Source of the DNA: Agapetus fuscipes
Taxonomy: Eukaryota > Arthropoda > Insecta > Trichoptera > Glossosomatidae
NCBI GenBank assembly: GCA_951799405.1
Contig: OX637333.1
Coordinates: 18,475,960-18,539,959 of the forward strand
Reading direction: 5' to 3'
DNA length: 64,000 nt
Position numbers and translations under genes: made by a program. Each line of letters starts with the position of its first letter. Within the stretch, counting starts at the first letter, position 1. Shown piece after piece: positions 1 through 9,769 of the stretch. Below the pieces are notes generated by a model that saw only the letters and a program-made list of their open reading frames with translations, did not search any database and had not been told where the DNA came from.

Positions 1-100
1 TATTGTACAAAACCCCGACTATTCTATAAAACCCTATATATTGTACAAAACCCTGACTATTCGGTAAAACCCTGATTTTTTTATTAAGCCACGACTAGTT
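1..100. repeat. Tandem repeat, about 38-bp period
   Basis: Two successive units start with TATTGTACAAAACCC, at 1 and 39, each followed by a GACTATTC and an AAAACCCT segment. A third partial unit fades out after position 76. The array probably continues to the left of the window. Confidence 0.6.
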
Positions 101-1925
101 AATACAAAATCATTTTCATACACAGATTTTATCAAACCACGAACCTTCAGATGCCGAGTCTGAGGCGTTAACGCTCTACGAGCTTATCATTCATTTTCCG
201 TGCATATATTCACACACGTCTTATCTCACACTTGCAACAGGTGCTTTCACGGGTACATAAAAAATTCTGGACATTCCTTTATTGAATTTGCTTGTTTTAG
301 GGTTAAAGGCTTACCTGTACGAGCTGTAAGCTGTGATATAGTAAGTTATAGTTATAGGGCAGGTAGTACTAGTGTATGGTAGTAACAGTGTACGTAGTAG
401 TACTATGTGGTAGTGCGGCACTGCAGTTAGTAATGAGAGGGGGACAGGTGTTGGTGAGTTATTGGCTGGCTGCACTCCAAACTGAGAATATCACTAGACT
501 CTCCTTCATAAGTGGGAGGGAGAAGATGGAAGGTGGTAGGTGGTGATCGTAGATGGTAAAGGTGCGAGCTGACATACAGGAGATAGAAGATGAAGATTAC
601 GATGGTGAGTGGTAGGAGATGTGAGAAAAGAGGTGGAAGATTAAAAGTCAGTATATAAACCGATTAATCAAAATTTAAAATTATGAAAGAATAATCCGCT
701 AACATTATAGATCAACAATACAGACTAGCTGCTACTTTTTCTGTCCTTAAATAATTCTTTCCTGTTTCTTATAACTGTTTGTAAAACAGAAATAATGACT
801 GCCTTCCTCCAGTCCATCAGTACTACACCGGCATTCATACAAATAATAATAATTCATACATCCATTCTATCACACATTCACCTCCTGATTTGAGCATTTC
901 ACCATTTATTCCATCAGACCCAGAGGACTTTCCGTTCTTCAAACCTGTACTAGATATTTTCATTTCTTCTTTCAAAATCTTCAATTCATTCTCTTCTTCT
1001 ATCTGGCCATATTTTTTCTTTCACCGTAACCAAAAAAATCTTGAAAATCGTTCTTCCATCTCTTACATACTTGTTCATTCTCCCATACCATCTCACCGAC
1101 AGCACTTTTGACTCCTGGAGCCTTCAATGCAGAATTTTTATTTCTATCTGCATTGACCCACCTTATTTTTTTTACCTTATTGACAATGAATCTATAGGAG
1201 AAAAGGAATTGAAAAAGAATAGACACAATGCAGAAAACAAAAATGATTATGGAATACTGATTAGAAATAGGTGATAAAATCAATTGTGATATGGGGGAAA
1301 GGAAATCATACATGAGAGACAGGAGAAAAATGTAAGATGAGAGAAAGGAAGTGGCAGATAAGAGAACGGAGAAAGATGGCTGATGAGAAATGGGAGATGG
1401 AAGAAATTAAGCGACAACTGTCACGGAACCGTACTGCAAAATAAAAAAACAGCAAAGCGATACATCTTATTTCAAATCACAGAGAATTACATGAAATGAA
1501 ATATTTCTGTTGTACAAATCCCCAGTATTTGACCGACAGTTGCAGTATTTTTTAATTAAAGAAAAGTCTTGTTTTTACTATCAACTCCGCGTTTTTAATT
1601 GCATTTTCATTTCCCCATGTTTTGTACAGAGGAAAACTTAATTGCATGCATAAATCATTCAGTTCTCGTATCGCTCCTTTTTGCTGAAAGAAATTCTGTC
1701 AACTTTTCTCTGAAATGTAAAAAAGTAGAAGTCATTTACATGGAGGAACTAGAGTTTCAGTAAATATAAATAAACTAACGCCCGCATTACCAAGCGACGC
1801 TATGAGAAATTACAATTCTATGCGTGGGTTGGTTGTATAAAACCATTATCAAATCAAATAGCATAGTGGACTACAAACCTTTTTTTCACAACTAAGCTTC
1901 ACATATAGTGTAACTTCACATTTGG
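101..1925. other. No gene recognised; purine-rich stretch at 400-660
   Basis: Between 400 and 660 the plus strand is rich in GTAG, GGTGGTAGG and GGAGATAG-like words, a degenerate purine-rich simple repeat. The short open frames at 200-380 and 890-1310 have no recognisable domain and overlap one another on opposite strands, so I treat them as chance. Confidence 0.5.
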
Positions 1926-1927
1926 CG

Positions 1928-2145
1928 ATTCGAGACCTACTTATTTTTAGAGGTAGGATGAGGCCAGTCTCACGCCAACCACTTCAGTTGAAGTGGAGGT
2001 GTCCCAGCTCCCGAGTTGGTTCTCATTTCTTGTGTAGGCTGAGATAACCTTGCCGGTAATTATTTTGGATTTGTAATAAACACCGAAACGGGAAATTATT
2101 TCTGACATCCTCGGTAGGGATCATGCCGCTGTATCGATGTGCAAA
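1928..2145 (-). mobile_element. SINE-A, old copy
   Basis: It shares the SINE-A body: the paired words CCACTTCAGTTGAAGTGG, CCAGCTCCCGAG, and AACACCGAAACGGGAAAT followed by TTTCTGACATCCTCGGT. The tRNA-like head is eroded past the GGTTCGAAT-type B box. This is one of the more divergent copies. Confidence 0.65.
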
Positions 2146-2544
2146 TCATAAGATGATCTCTAATCTCCACTGGACAAGCACAGGAAAAAAAAGAAGTAAA
2201 TGATTTAATGACGGCCACTATGCGGTAGCAAGGTCTGTGAATGCGGTTATGGGAGTAAATAAACAAAGTATGCACTCTGAGTAAGAACCGTTGGCGCTTG
2301 GAGAGTTGGAGGGGGTTCTCTGCATTTGGAAGTTTGGGGCCCCAACCACTCGGAAAGCAGAAGTATAATCAACTTGCTGAGTTTTGGGGTGCGCGTCTAC
2401 AAATACCGATGAACAAATATACCTACCAAAATTACACTCTCCCGGCTTATTTTAGTTTACTCGATTTCAAAGTAACCTTCGAAAATAGATTAAAAGGAAG
2501 ACGTGTTACAGGATGACCAACATTGTGATTACTAAAATAATAAT

Positions 2545-2735
2545 GAGGCCCGCACGTGAATTGATATAGACAAAAATGTATCGTCAACAGGGTTGCTAGG
2601 GAAAAGGTAAAAAAATATTTTGTTGTTGGTTGCTAAGGACGGCAGTCCCATACAAGACTGACGTTTGCTCGGCGAGAAAATTGTTACAAATTCAAAAATG
2701 TTCCGAGTCCATTCTCACTCATAAATAATCATAAT
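2545..2735 (-). repeat. Interspersed repeat, GTTGCTAGGGAAAAGG family
   Basis: The reverse complement matches 18325-18500 for most of its length: a TTTTCTCG(C)CGAGCAAA segment, AACAAAATATTTTT, CTTTTCCCTAGCAACC, then CAATTCACGTNCGG and CCTCATT. It is probably non-autonomous and has no coding capacity. Related pieces lie near 16480, 49 kb, 51.8 kb and 58.3 kb. Confidence 0.55.
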
Positions 2736-2762
2736 CGTGAAAACAATGTAAGTGGTACCTAC

Positions 2763-3079
2763 CTATGCAAGGACCGAAAGAAATTGCGGTTGATTTACAA
2801 TGTTGGTGGCTGGGGCTTTTAATTTGAATTTTGCTCTATTTTTTTTCGGTTCACTGCTCATTATGTTTTTCTTTGCCTCACCTAGTAAGTTGATATGAGG
2901 CTGACCCCAAAGCTGTAAGAACTTTGTTCGTTTTTTCCAAAGCCCCCATGTTTTTATTGTTATTGTTGAAAGTACCTACTCATGCAGCATGTGTATGTGC
3001 GAACTTACATGTGCCTGCTTGAGGGCGTGCATCAAATAATATGAGAGCCTTAAATGTCAATATATCTTTGTAACTCAGG
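2763..3079 (+). mobile_element. 5'-truncated LINE-1x copy: last codons plus 3' tail
   Basis: It begins within the final codons of the main LINE protein, reading CKDRKKLRLIYNVGG and then a stop. The 3' region includes GATATGAGGCTGACC, CATGCAGCATGTGTATG and ATATATCTTTGTAACT. This is the same arrangement as 28200-28630, so it is a heavily 5'-truncated insertion. 'LINE-1x' is my label for this window's main LINE family; it does not mean mammalian L1. Confidence 0.7.
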
Positions 3080-3397
3080 CAGAAAGAAATCTTCTAAGAT
3101 AATACAAAAAGAAAATGTTGTGAATAATCCAGAGGCCGCGCACTGTGTTCACCTTCTGGTCCAGCCAGGATATCAAGGCGCCTCTCCGAGCCAAAGTGAA
3201 AAATGTTTATCAAGATTTTGAATAAACATGGTGGGCCTTTGTATACATTTGAATATTTTCGGTTGTTTTACATAATAACTCCAAACTTCCCCAAATTATT
3301 TTATCTTTCTCAGCCGATGGCTGGAAATTCCGAAATTGCGATACACGACATTTGTCACTTATTCGCAAAAATATACGCTACTAAGCCACACATCTAA

Positions 3398-3692
3398 CGC
3401 AACTTCTTACCGCGTTTTCCCTGAAGGAATCACATGTGGCGAGTGGAACCTATTTATTTTTACAGGAGAGGGGCCGGCCTTACGCTAACCATTTCAGTTG
3501 AAGTGGAGATTTCCCAGCTCTTAGGGGGGGGGTATTAATTTCTTGTGAAAGCTGGGTTTTATTTTTATTTTGGGTTTTGAAATAAACACTGAAACGGGAA
3601 ATCATTTCTGACATCATCGGTGGGATTCGAACCCGAGCTCACGGCATGGAATGCAATCACTCTATCAACTGAGCTATCTATCGACTGGATAT
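3398..3692 (-). mobile_element. SINE-A, nearly full length
   Basis: Read on the minus strand it starts with a tRNA-like head (GATAGCTCAGTTGATAGAG as A-box region, GGGTTCGAATCCCACC as B box). It then has the AAATAAACACTGAAACG body (in reverse) and ends in the CGCCACATG...AAGAAGTT tail. These are the internal promoter elements expected for RNA polymerase III transcription of a tRNA-derived SINE. Confidence 0.8.
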
Positions 3693-3933
3693 TCGAATTC
3701 ACAAATTTTCATAATGGAAATGTATACGTTTCATATAAAGAGTTGGAATTTGTACACCGAGTATAAAGCAATGCTCGATTACGTAAATCGCAAATGTATG
3801 GAATGTGTGATGTTACTCTAGGCAGTGATTTCATTTAGGTATGTATGTTTTTTTTCGACGTACGCAATTGAGGTGAGTGAACGTAATGTTTTATACTATG
3901 GGTACTGAAGCTAAAATAATATATGGGATTTGT

Positions 3934-3961
3934 TTAATAATAATAATAATAATAATAATAT
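3934..3961. repeat. (TAA)n microsatellite
   Basis: Nine consecutive TAA-type triplets. It sits directly beside a sequence shared with 30187-30245 (next entry). Confidence 0.9.
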
Positions 3962-4015
3962 GCGTTTATTCCAGCTTAGTCATGTGGAGGGTGCAATACA
4001 TGACCAGCCATAAAA
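3962..4015 (+). repeat. Shared fragment, possible LINE 3' end
   Basis: The segment around CAGCTTAGTCATGTGGAGGG and TGCAATACATGACCAGCC matches, in inverted orientation, 30187-30245 (CTCGTCACGTATTGCACC and GACTAGGCTGAAATAAA). Lying next to simple-sequence DNA, it could be the 3' end of a retroposon. I cannot assign a family. Confidence 0.45.
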
Positions 4016-5060
4016 AAATAATACATCAATAGAAAAAGTACATAGAAAATTACAAAAATGTAGAAACATGAAAAATATATGATGAAATATATGAGAAAAA
4101 AGAGCAAACAAAATATATAGTTAAACAGTGAAAGAAAAGAGAAATACATGGTCATTGTACATTAGAATATCAGGAACATATTAAACAGGGAAAAAAGGCT
4201 ACGTGAGCTTCAAGTTCCTTGCCCAATGACGCCATATGCCCAACTCCCATTTCAGGCCTCTGATTGCTACGATCAGAGAGTTAGTAAGCAATAAGATAAA
4301 AAAATGATTAACTTCAAATAATCCAGAATCGTTTCATAGCCAGATAATTGATTTCAGATATTACAAACGATAACGCGATAGCGTACACGTCATTGCTTTT
4401 TTGTGATTTTCTGCAGAAATACGATACTATTATCATGCCTCAGTTTCTGTATTCACGGGTTTCAGAGAAAAATATATCTCTGAAGTAAATCTTTGTTTTC
4501 TTTCCTACAGTTTTTTATTTCATTTCAAGAATCGTTTGCCAGATAATTTCCATACCCCTCGATACTGTGCAAAGCTTTCAAGTCATGATCTCTCCCTCAC
4601 TCTTGCCTAATGACGCAATAAACGAGCGAGACAAAATGAGAGACTTGGGGCCGCGCTGATTACCTGTATTCGTAAAGCCTTCGTTGAACCAATTTTATTT
4701 TTTTCTCCTCAAATTTTGGAAAAATAAATTTTATACAGGAGTGCCATTCGAAGTGTGAAAAATTTAGAAAAATATATGTTTTGCAGGAGTGCCACTCGAA
4801 GTGTGCTATAAACATCGATATCCTCTTACATTTAGAATCATTGACACGCTTCTTATTTCAATACGCTTGCTTTTTTTTTTTTTTTTCATTTTACGAGAAA
4901 TCCTTTCAACACTTGAAAAAAAAGAGCTATGAATGAGCGTTCATATGCTGTGAGTCCTTATGACACATACTCGGATATGCGGGATGAGTTGGTACGAGGT
5001 AGGTTTGAGCAATATATTCCATGTTTTTACCTTTGTTTATAAAAAAAATGATTTCCCCAA
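4016..5060. other. AT-rich stretch; small tandem duplication at 4724-4800
   Basis: Two units of about 60 bp end in CAGGAGTGCCATTCGAAGTG and CAGGAGTGCCACTCGAAGTG, a short direct tandem repeat. The rest of this stretch is AT-rich and I see no gene in it. Confidence 0.5.
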
Positions 5061-5071
5061 ATAGATCTGCC

Positions 5072-5077
5072 TTTATT
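5072..5077 (-). terminator. Poly(A) signal after candidate tail exon B
   Basis: AATAAA on the minus strand lies about 75 nt after the stop codon of the open frame at 5520-5152. This is the spacing expected for a terminal exon. Confidence 0.5.
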
Positions 5078-5151
5078 AGTCAATTTCACCGTTTCAATTT
5101 AGTGCCGGACAGTCTGCTTCTCCGCCACACAGTCGCATCTTGGAGATGAAA

Positions 5152-5520
5152 CTAATCCCCATCTATGGAGCAGGAAGTTACAACCTTACTCGGTTGGAGG
5201 TCATCCACAGTCCTCTCGGAAGATTGAATACTTGGACTTCCTGGTGTGGCAGATTGATCAGTTTGAGGTTTCCACACTTTACTCCTCCCATACAAGCTTC
5301 CAATAGAGTCCAAATCCTGTACTACAATCTTCAATTGTTCAGATGGGATTTCTGGACTTAAGTCGTTTGTTTGGATGTAAAGAGATGACCTTGAAAGTGG
5401 TGGGTCACTTCTCATTTTGTCGATAGTAATTGCTATGTCCAGGAGTCGCTTCATGTTTTGTGCAGGATATGGCAATAATGGATAATTGGCCTCTGCACCT
5501 TTTCTGGAATCGACCAGGCT
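5152..5520 (-). CDS. Candidate alternative terminal exon of Neto (tail B)
   Basis: The minus-strand frame is open for 122 codons after a TAA at 5523-5521 and ends in TAG at 5154-5152. The product is polar and protein-like, with YPAQNMKRLLDIAITIDKMR early, DLDSIGSLYGRSK in the middle, and SCSIDGD at the end. D-L-D-S-I-G also occurs near the start of the Neto tail exon at 10684, and the two share a 17-nt identical stretch there. The TM exon ends in phase 0. Phase-0 acceptors that would read this frame are GTACAG before 5316 and CAGAG before 5490, both with weak pyrimidine tracts. A strong acceptor (CCCTATACCTACAG before 5565) leads in phase 0 to a stop after 14 codons. The acceptor is therefore unresolved. 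Drosophila Neto has two isoforms with different cytoplasmic tails, which fits. It could instead belong to another gene. Confidence 0.5.
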   Translation of the reverse strand, partial: SLVDSRKGAEANYPLLPYPAQNMKRLLDIAITIDKMRSDPPLSRSSLYIQTNDLSPEIPSEQLKIVVQDLDSIGSLYGRSKVWKPQTDQSATPGSPSIQSSERTVDDLQPSKVVTSCSIDGD

Positions 5521-5579
5521 TTAGGCATGCTGCCTGCGCGCTACTATGCAAGAACGAGATACCATCTGTAGGTATAGGG

Positions 5580-6050
5580 AGGGAAGTTGTGAGAACTATT
5601 GCATTTCCCTGAAAATTCCTATTCTAGAATAGGAATCGAGAATTCGGGAAAAATAATGCTGAATGTTTTTGAAGTTATAGTTTGAGTTATATTTTGAGTC
5701 TAAGATTTTGAACAAAAAATATATTTGTATGTACACAGAAACACAGAAAATAAGATTCTGTGTTGTATTTTATTTTTAGTTTTTTTCTCTCGAAATTAGC
5801 TTATCCTATATTACCGCTTTTGGTTAAATACGACTCATTTGTGTTATAGAATTTTTAATACAATATACTCGGTCAAAATTGGCAAACCTAATCTTTTTCT
5901 GCTCTAAAAATCAGATGTTTATATGACTAGGGCCCTAAGCAAACAATAAAAAAATATTTTTTGCCTTTCCTCTATAAACTTAGTCATGTGAAATCACAAT
6001 TTTGTTATCTATGTTATTTGAGCTGAGTCCATTTGTTCTTACACCATTCT
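5580..6050. other. AT-rich spacer
   Basis: No gene or repeat that I can place. A short palindrome, CCTATTCTAGAATAGG, lies at 5620-5635. Confidence 0.5.
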
Positions 6051-6056
6051 GATCTA

Positions 6057-6278
6057 ACGTTGATATCAGGTTGACTCCCCATGCTATAAAAACTCGGTTC
6101 ACTTTTGCCAATGCCACGCGTTTTCACGGAAGGCGGTAAAATTTATATTCATAATTAAGCCGTTTAGTTTATTTTGTATTTTTGTAAATATAGATGCGGC
6201 ATGTAAAAGTGAGAACTTACACGGGCCTGCTTGTGGGCGTATACACTAAATATGAGCCTTAAACGGCAATAAAATATA
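6057..6278 (+). mobile_element. LINE-1x 3' tail, old solo copy
   Basis: The tail words are recognisable: ATATCAGGTTGACTCCCCA, GGTTCACTTTTGCCAATGCC, TGCGGCATGTAAAAGTGAG and GGGCCTGCTTGTGGGCGT. It is diverged from the younger copies and has no coding part. Confidence 0.7.
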
Positions 6279-6384
6279 GATTGTTATCTAAACAATCCAA
6301 ATTATGACACTGGAATAATATTCGGTGCGAGTTGTGTTTGGGAATTCCCTGCAAACCTGTTGTCTCACCTCTACTCCCACTCCA

Positions 6385-6695
6385 TCACGCTACAAGGCGA
6401 CAATATTGGCAAATTTGATTTTCCCAAATGGAGCCGCAGCCGCCTGTATTAGTCATTTCCTCTCGCCCCGTCTTCCCGCTCAGTGACTGTGACGTCACTA
6501 CAAAGGAGTCCCGGCTTTTGGCGCCAAGCACAGCCCTGAGTGAAAAATTAACCACACTTACATATGTAGTAGGCACCACTGCTGGGAGAAATGAGAGCTT
6601 CCTCGTTTTTTTGATTTTGATGTCCCCCTCATTTAAAACATCGTACAAATCCGCCACAATCCCATTAATAGAAAAATTAATGCGAGATACATCAG
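6385..6695 (-). CDS. Unassigned open frame, possible exon
   Basis: The minus-strand frame stays open for about 100 codons from a possible acceptor (CTCACTAG, exon start 6695). The first 44 residues run DVSRINFSINGIVADLYDVL and end in FLPAVVPTTY, where a consensus donor GTAAGT begins at 6561. Downstream residues (e.g. LRAVLGAKSRDSFVV) are also open. No domain is recognised. It sits between the two candidate Neto tails, but its phase at the acceptor (2 nt before the first full codon) does not match the phase-0 end of the TM exon. The opposite strand is also open, which weakens the case. It may be an old transposon fragment. Confidence 0.25.
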
Positions 6696-6699
6696 CTAG

Positions 6700-7235
6700 T
6701 GAGCGATTAAGTTTTCATTTTTTTTTTTTTATTTGCACAGTAGGTATAGCAAATTTTATTCGGTGATGAATCGAAGACTACGGGGGAAAACAAGGAAGGT
6801 CAACAATAATAAGAAAATAAGTTCGTAAGAAAAAAAGTAAAATCTAGTGGCATCTGTGTGGATCTAAAGCTCTGCAAATTTTCACCTTATGTACCGTAAA
6901 TCTGTGAGCAGAATTCTGGGAATTTAAAAACGTTCTAAATGATAAGCTCAGTTAGCAATATGAAAACCTAAGCACTCACTAGAGGTGCTGTTGTATCTTT
7001 CACACATTTTTTTGTTTACGCTATAGTTGGGTAATTTTGCAATGTTTTATACTCGGGCTACTGCTGTCCAATTTCCTGAAAAAAAAACTGTGCACATGAA
7101 ATGAAACACATGTTGTTGTTTAAAAACCTTATTTAATTATTTAGATAAATAAATGTTAGGTACATGTATATACAATATACATAAGTACTAGCTATATACA
7201 TAGATACTACCACATTCCTGTTTATATAAGTTTTT
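6700..7235. other. AT-rich spacer
   Basis: Poly-T run at 6719-6731; nothing else recognised. Confidence 0.5.
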
Positions 7236-7237
7236 TT

Positions 7238-7815
7238 TACATAAATTGATTTATTTACATCAGTTGATAGATTTACATCAGTTGATTTAGATAATTACAT
7301 CAGTTGATTTATTTAATACCTTAGAACGTTTTACGTAAGTTGTTTTTTTTCATCAGTTGATAGCAGATAGATTTACATTTAGTTGCTCATTCACATTAAT
7401 TGAGTTTCATCAATAGACCTCTTGACACAATTTGATCTACTAACATCATTTGATTTTTTAACGTAAGTTGATAATTTTATATCAATTGATCTTTTTTTTA
7501 CGCCATTTGATATTAAGTTGACCATTTTACATCAGTTGTAGATTTTACTTATAACTTAGAAATGAAACAAATTTTCTTCATTTGAAACAATGTTTTATTT
7601 TCACTGATAAGTGACAATAAATGACATTAATAAGTGACAATTAAACAGTGTTTCAAATAAATAAATAAATTGTTTCTACGTTATTAGTAAATTTAATAGA
7701 CAATTTTCACTGTATAATACACAAATCATTCAAAATATCAGTTGATAGAACTCCATCAGTTGATAGATTTACATAATTTCATATCTTTACATCAGTTGAC
7801 TTTTTCCCATAAGTG
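7238..7815. repeat. Degenerate minisatellite, core ACATCAGTTGAT
   Basis: The core (T)TACATCAGTTGAT and its variants (ACATAAATTGAT, ACGTAAGTTGAT, ATATCAATTGAT) recur at irregular intervals of about 18-30 bp from 7238 to 7545, and again at 7735-7805. The intervening part at 7550-7730 is AT-rich with ATAAATAAATAAAT. Spacing is too irregular for a young satellite. Confidence 0.7.
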
Positions 7816-7819
7816 GCTT

Positions 7820-9000
7820 GTTTCACTGGCTGTTGTCATAATAGAACACTTTCACAAAATTCATACTTCAATATTTAAATGTCGGTTTTATGTACAAAAT
7901 ACTTTGGTATGTAATAAATCAATTCCTTTTAGAGTTTTCCAAATTATACATTATTATTTTCCAAATCAATTCAACATTTCTTTACATAAATAAACATTTT
8001 TCCCGAACTATGTCTATCGATCCATAACTTACAATATTTTTCCTCACAAATGAATAAATTAGGTACCTACTATAGATTTATTTATTGTACATGACTTAGA
8101 TTCTTCTTTAAAAATATTTGTTTACAATCGCCTTACAAATATTTCAAATTAACTACTTCTAAGAAACTAAATAAATATAATAATACAAAAACATATGCAT
8201 TTTAAAATGATCAAGCTGTCTCTATCATAAAATTTTAAATGATACATTAGAAGGTTGTTTATTTTTAATTGAATTTTTGACAGTTGTTGACGAGGGTTCT
8301 TTTGTAAGAAAAAGTGATGGCAGCTTCAAAATATTAAAAGACTCACTTAAAACCGATACATATATTTTTGAAAATTTACAACTTTTTTTCCAATATTTAT
8401 TTTAGAAAATTCGAATTATTGTTGAATATATCCTGTTTAATTCGGATTTTATTTTCGAGATACAATAGAATATTGTTTTTTGGAATTTAATTTCATTACA
8501 GAAAGGTCAATATATTGTTACAAATATGTAGTTGTGTGTTGTGTTTGTCTGTGTGAGTTATTGATAAAGTCTGTAAAGTCTCTCTAGAAATAAATAGATG
8601 TTAGGTACTTACAACGATAATAATTTGTTCGAGATTGCTGGAGTGTTTGGTCGGATACTGTAGTAGAGCCTTGCATGTAACAATTCTCAAGGATTCGAGA
8701 ATGATCTTTATTCTTACTATAAAATAAGAGCCACAACTCTCTTTAGATTTAGATGTCAACCGAACCTTATATTGTGTAAAGTGGCTCTGTATCCAAACCG
8801 AATCTGAAATAAATTGTGTAAAGTAAATCAACGCAGTTCATTAAATTGAAGCCGCGTAAAAACATAGCAATATTTATTACTATAGTGCTTTTTATTGGGA
8901 TTTTGAAAAAATACAAAAGAGAGCCGTGGTGAAAATCTAAAATTATATCGGGTTACGGTTTGCTTCCTAAATAAATAAAATTTATACTGAAGGTTTTTTT
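7820..9000. other. AT-rich, no gene recognised
   Basis: The small frames at 7742-7993 (+) and 8601-9019 (-) are low-complexity, lysine/asparagine/phenylalanine-rich and without domains. Confidence 0.5.
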
Positions 9001-9009
9001 TTGGTATCT

Positions 9010-9255
9010 GTTGAGGCATGGCCTTATGTCACGGATACCTACGATGTGGTAAGTCACGGATACCATGTGCTAAGTCACAGATACGATGTCCCAAGTCATG
9101 GATACCATATGCCAAGTCATGGGTATCATGTCCCACCAGGTATCATACCATTTCCATTCACGAATACCATGTTTCAAGTACGGATACTTTTACCAATGAT
9201 CAAGTCACGAATAAACAAACCCAAAGCTGAACTGGGTGACCGTGATTTGGTATCC
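9010..9255. repeat. 21-bp tandem repeat, AAGTCACGGATACCATGTGCC type
   Basis: At least five adjacent 21-bp units lie at about 9030-9135, with decayed units to about 9255. Because 21 is a multiple of three, the plus frame shows a heptapeptide-like reiteration (SHGYHVL, SHRYDVP, SHGYHMP, SHGYHVP). There is no gene context, so translation is unlikely. Confidence 0.8.
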
Positions 9256-9487
9256 GTTATAATATGGTTTCCAGCACTTGTTATATATGTATAGTATATA
9301 CTGCATCCGGTAGGAAAATGTGTTTTCCAAAGTATGTAAATTTTCAAAGAAGTACAAGTACTATGGACTCGTGTCTTGGCTGATGCCATTCCCTTTTTTA
9401 AGCACCATGAATCCACTGGTTTCATCACAAGAGCCTAAAACAGATACCAAGCTATTGTACAATATTTATCGATCACTGACCCAATGT

Positions 9488-9493
9488 TTTATT
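9488..9493 (-). terminator. Poly(A) signal of Neto tail A
   Basis: AATAAA on the minus strand lies about 70 nt after the second in-frame stop at 9560-9562. Confidence 0.5.
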
Positions 9494-9559
9494 TTTAAAA
9501 TACAAAAACGTCACTGTAACTGTTTGAGAGCACAAAAACCTCATCAGCTGCCTCGTATA

Positions 9560-9769
9560 TCACGTGGCATAGCCATGCCCCTGCAGATCCTCGTCAAACT
9601 CTTCGTCGTACGTCTGAGTTTGACAATTCCTGACGAAGACCACTGGTGCTGTGTAGGCTGGATCTGGTACAGGCAGAGGAGCCTTCTTCAGAGCTGGTGG
9701 CAAGGCGCCCCCGTTCTCTACCATCCCACACCTGGGCCGTCTTCGACGATACGGCTCCCACTCGCACTG
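9560..9769 (-). CDS. In-frame 69-codon extension after the Neto stop codon
   Basis: Directly after the TGA at 9772-9770, in the same frame, 69 sense codons run to TGA at 9562-9560. They look coding: EWEPYRRRRPRCG, then the Pro-rich stretch LPPALKKAPLPVPDPAYTAP, then TQTYDEEFDEDLQGHGY. Base composition is much more GC-rich than the flanking intergenic DNA. The stop context is TGA-C, the leakiest class, and stop-codon readthrough is well documented in insects. A second explanation is an alternative acceptor, because the codon after TGA is CAG and splicing from the phase-0 TM exon to TGC at 9766 would also keep this frame. A single-base change or assembly error that created the TGA is a third. 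Confidence 0.6.
   Translation of the reverse strand, partial: QCEWEPYRRRRPRCGMVENGGALPPALKKAPLPVPDPAYTAPVVFVRNCQTQTYDEEFDEDLQGHGYAT

Noticed and set aside
999..1313. Overlapping opposite-strand frames near 1 kb
   Set aside because: Low-complexity, no domain, no splice or repeat support.
7238..7815. CRISPR-like array
   Set aside because: Units are degenerate, spacing is irregular and the genome is eukaryotic.
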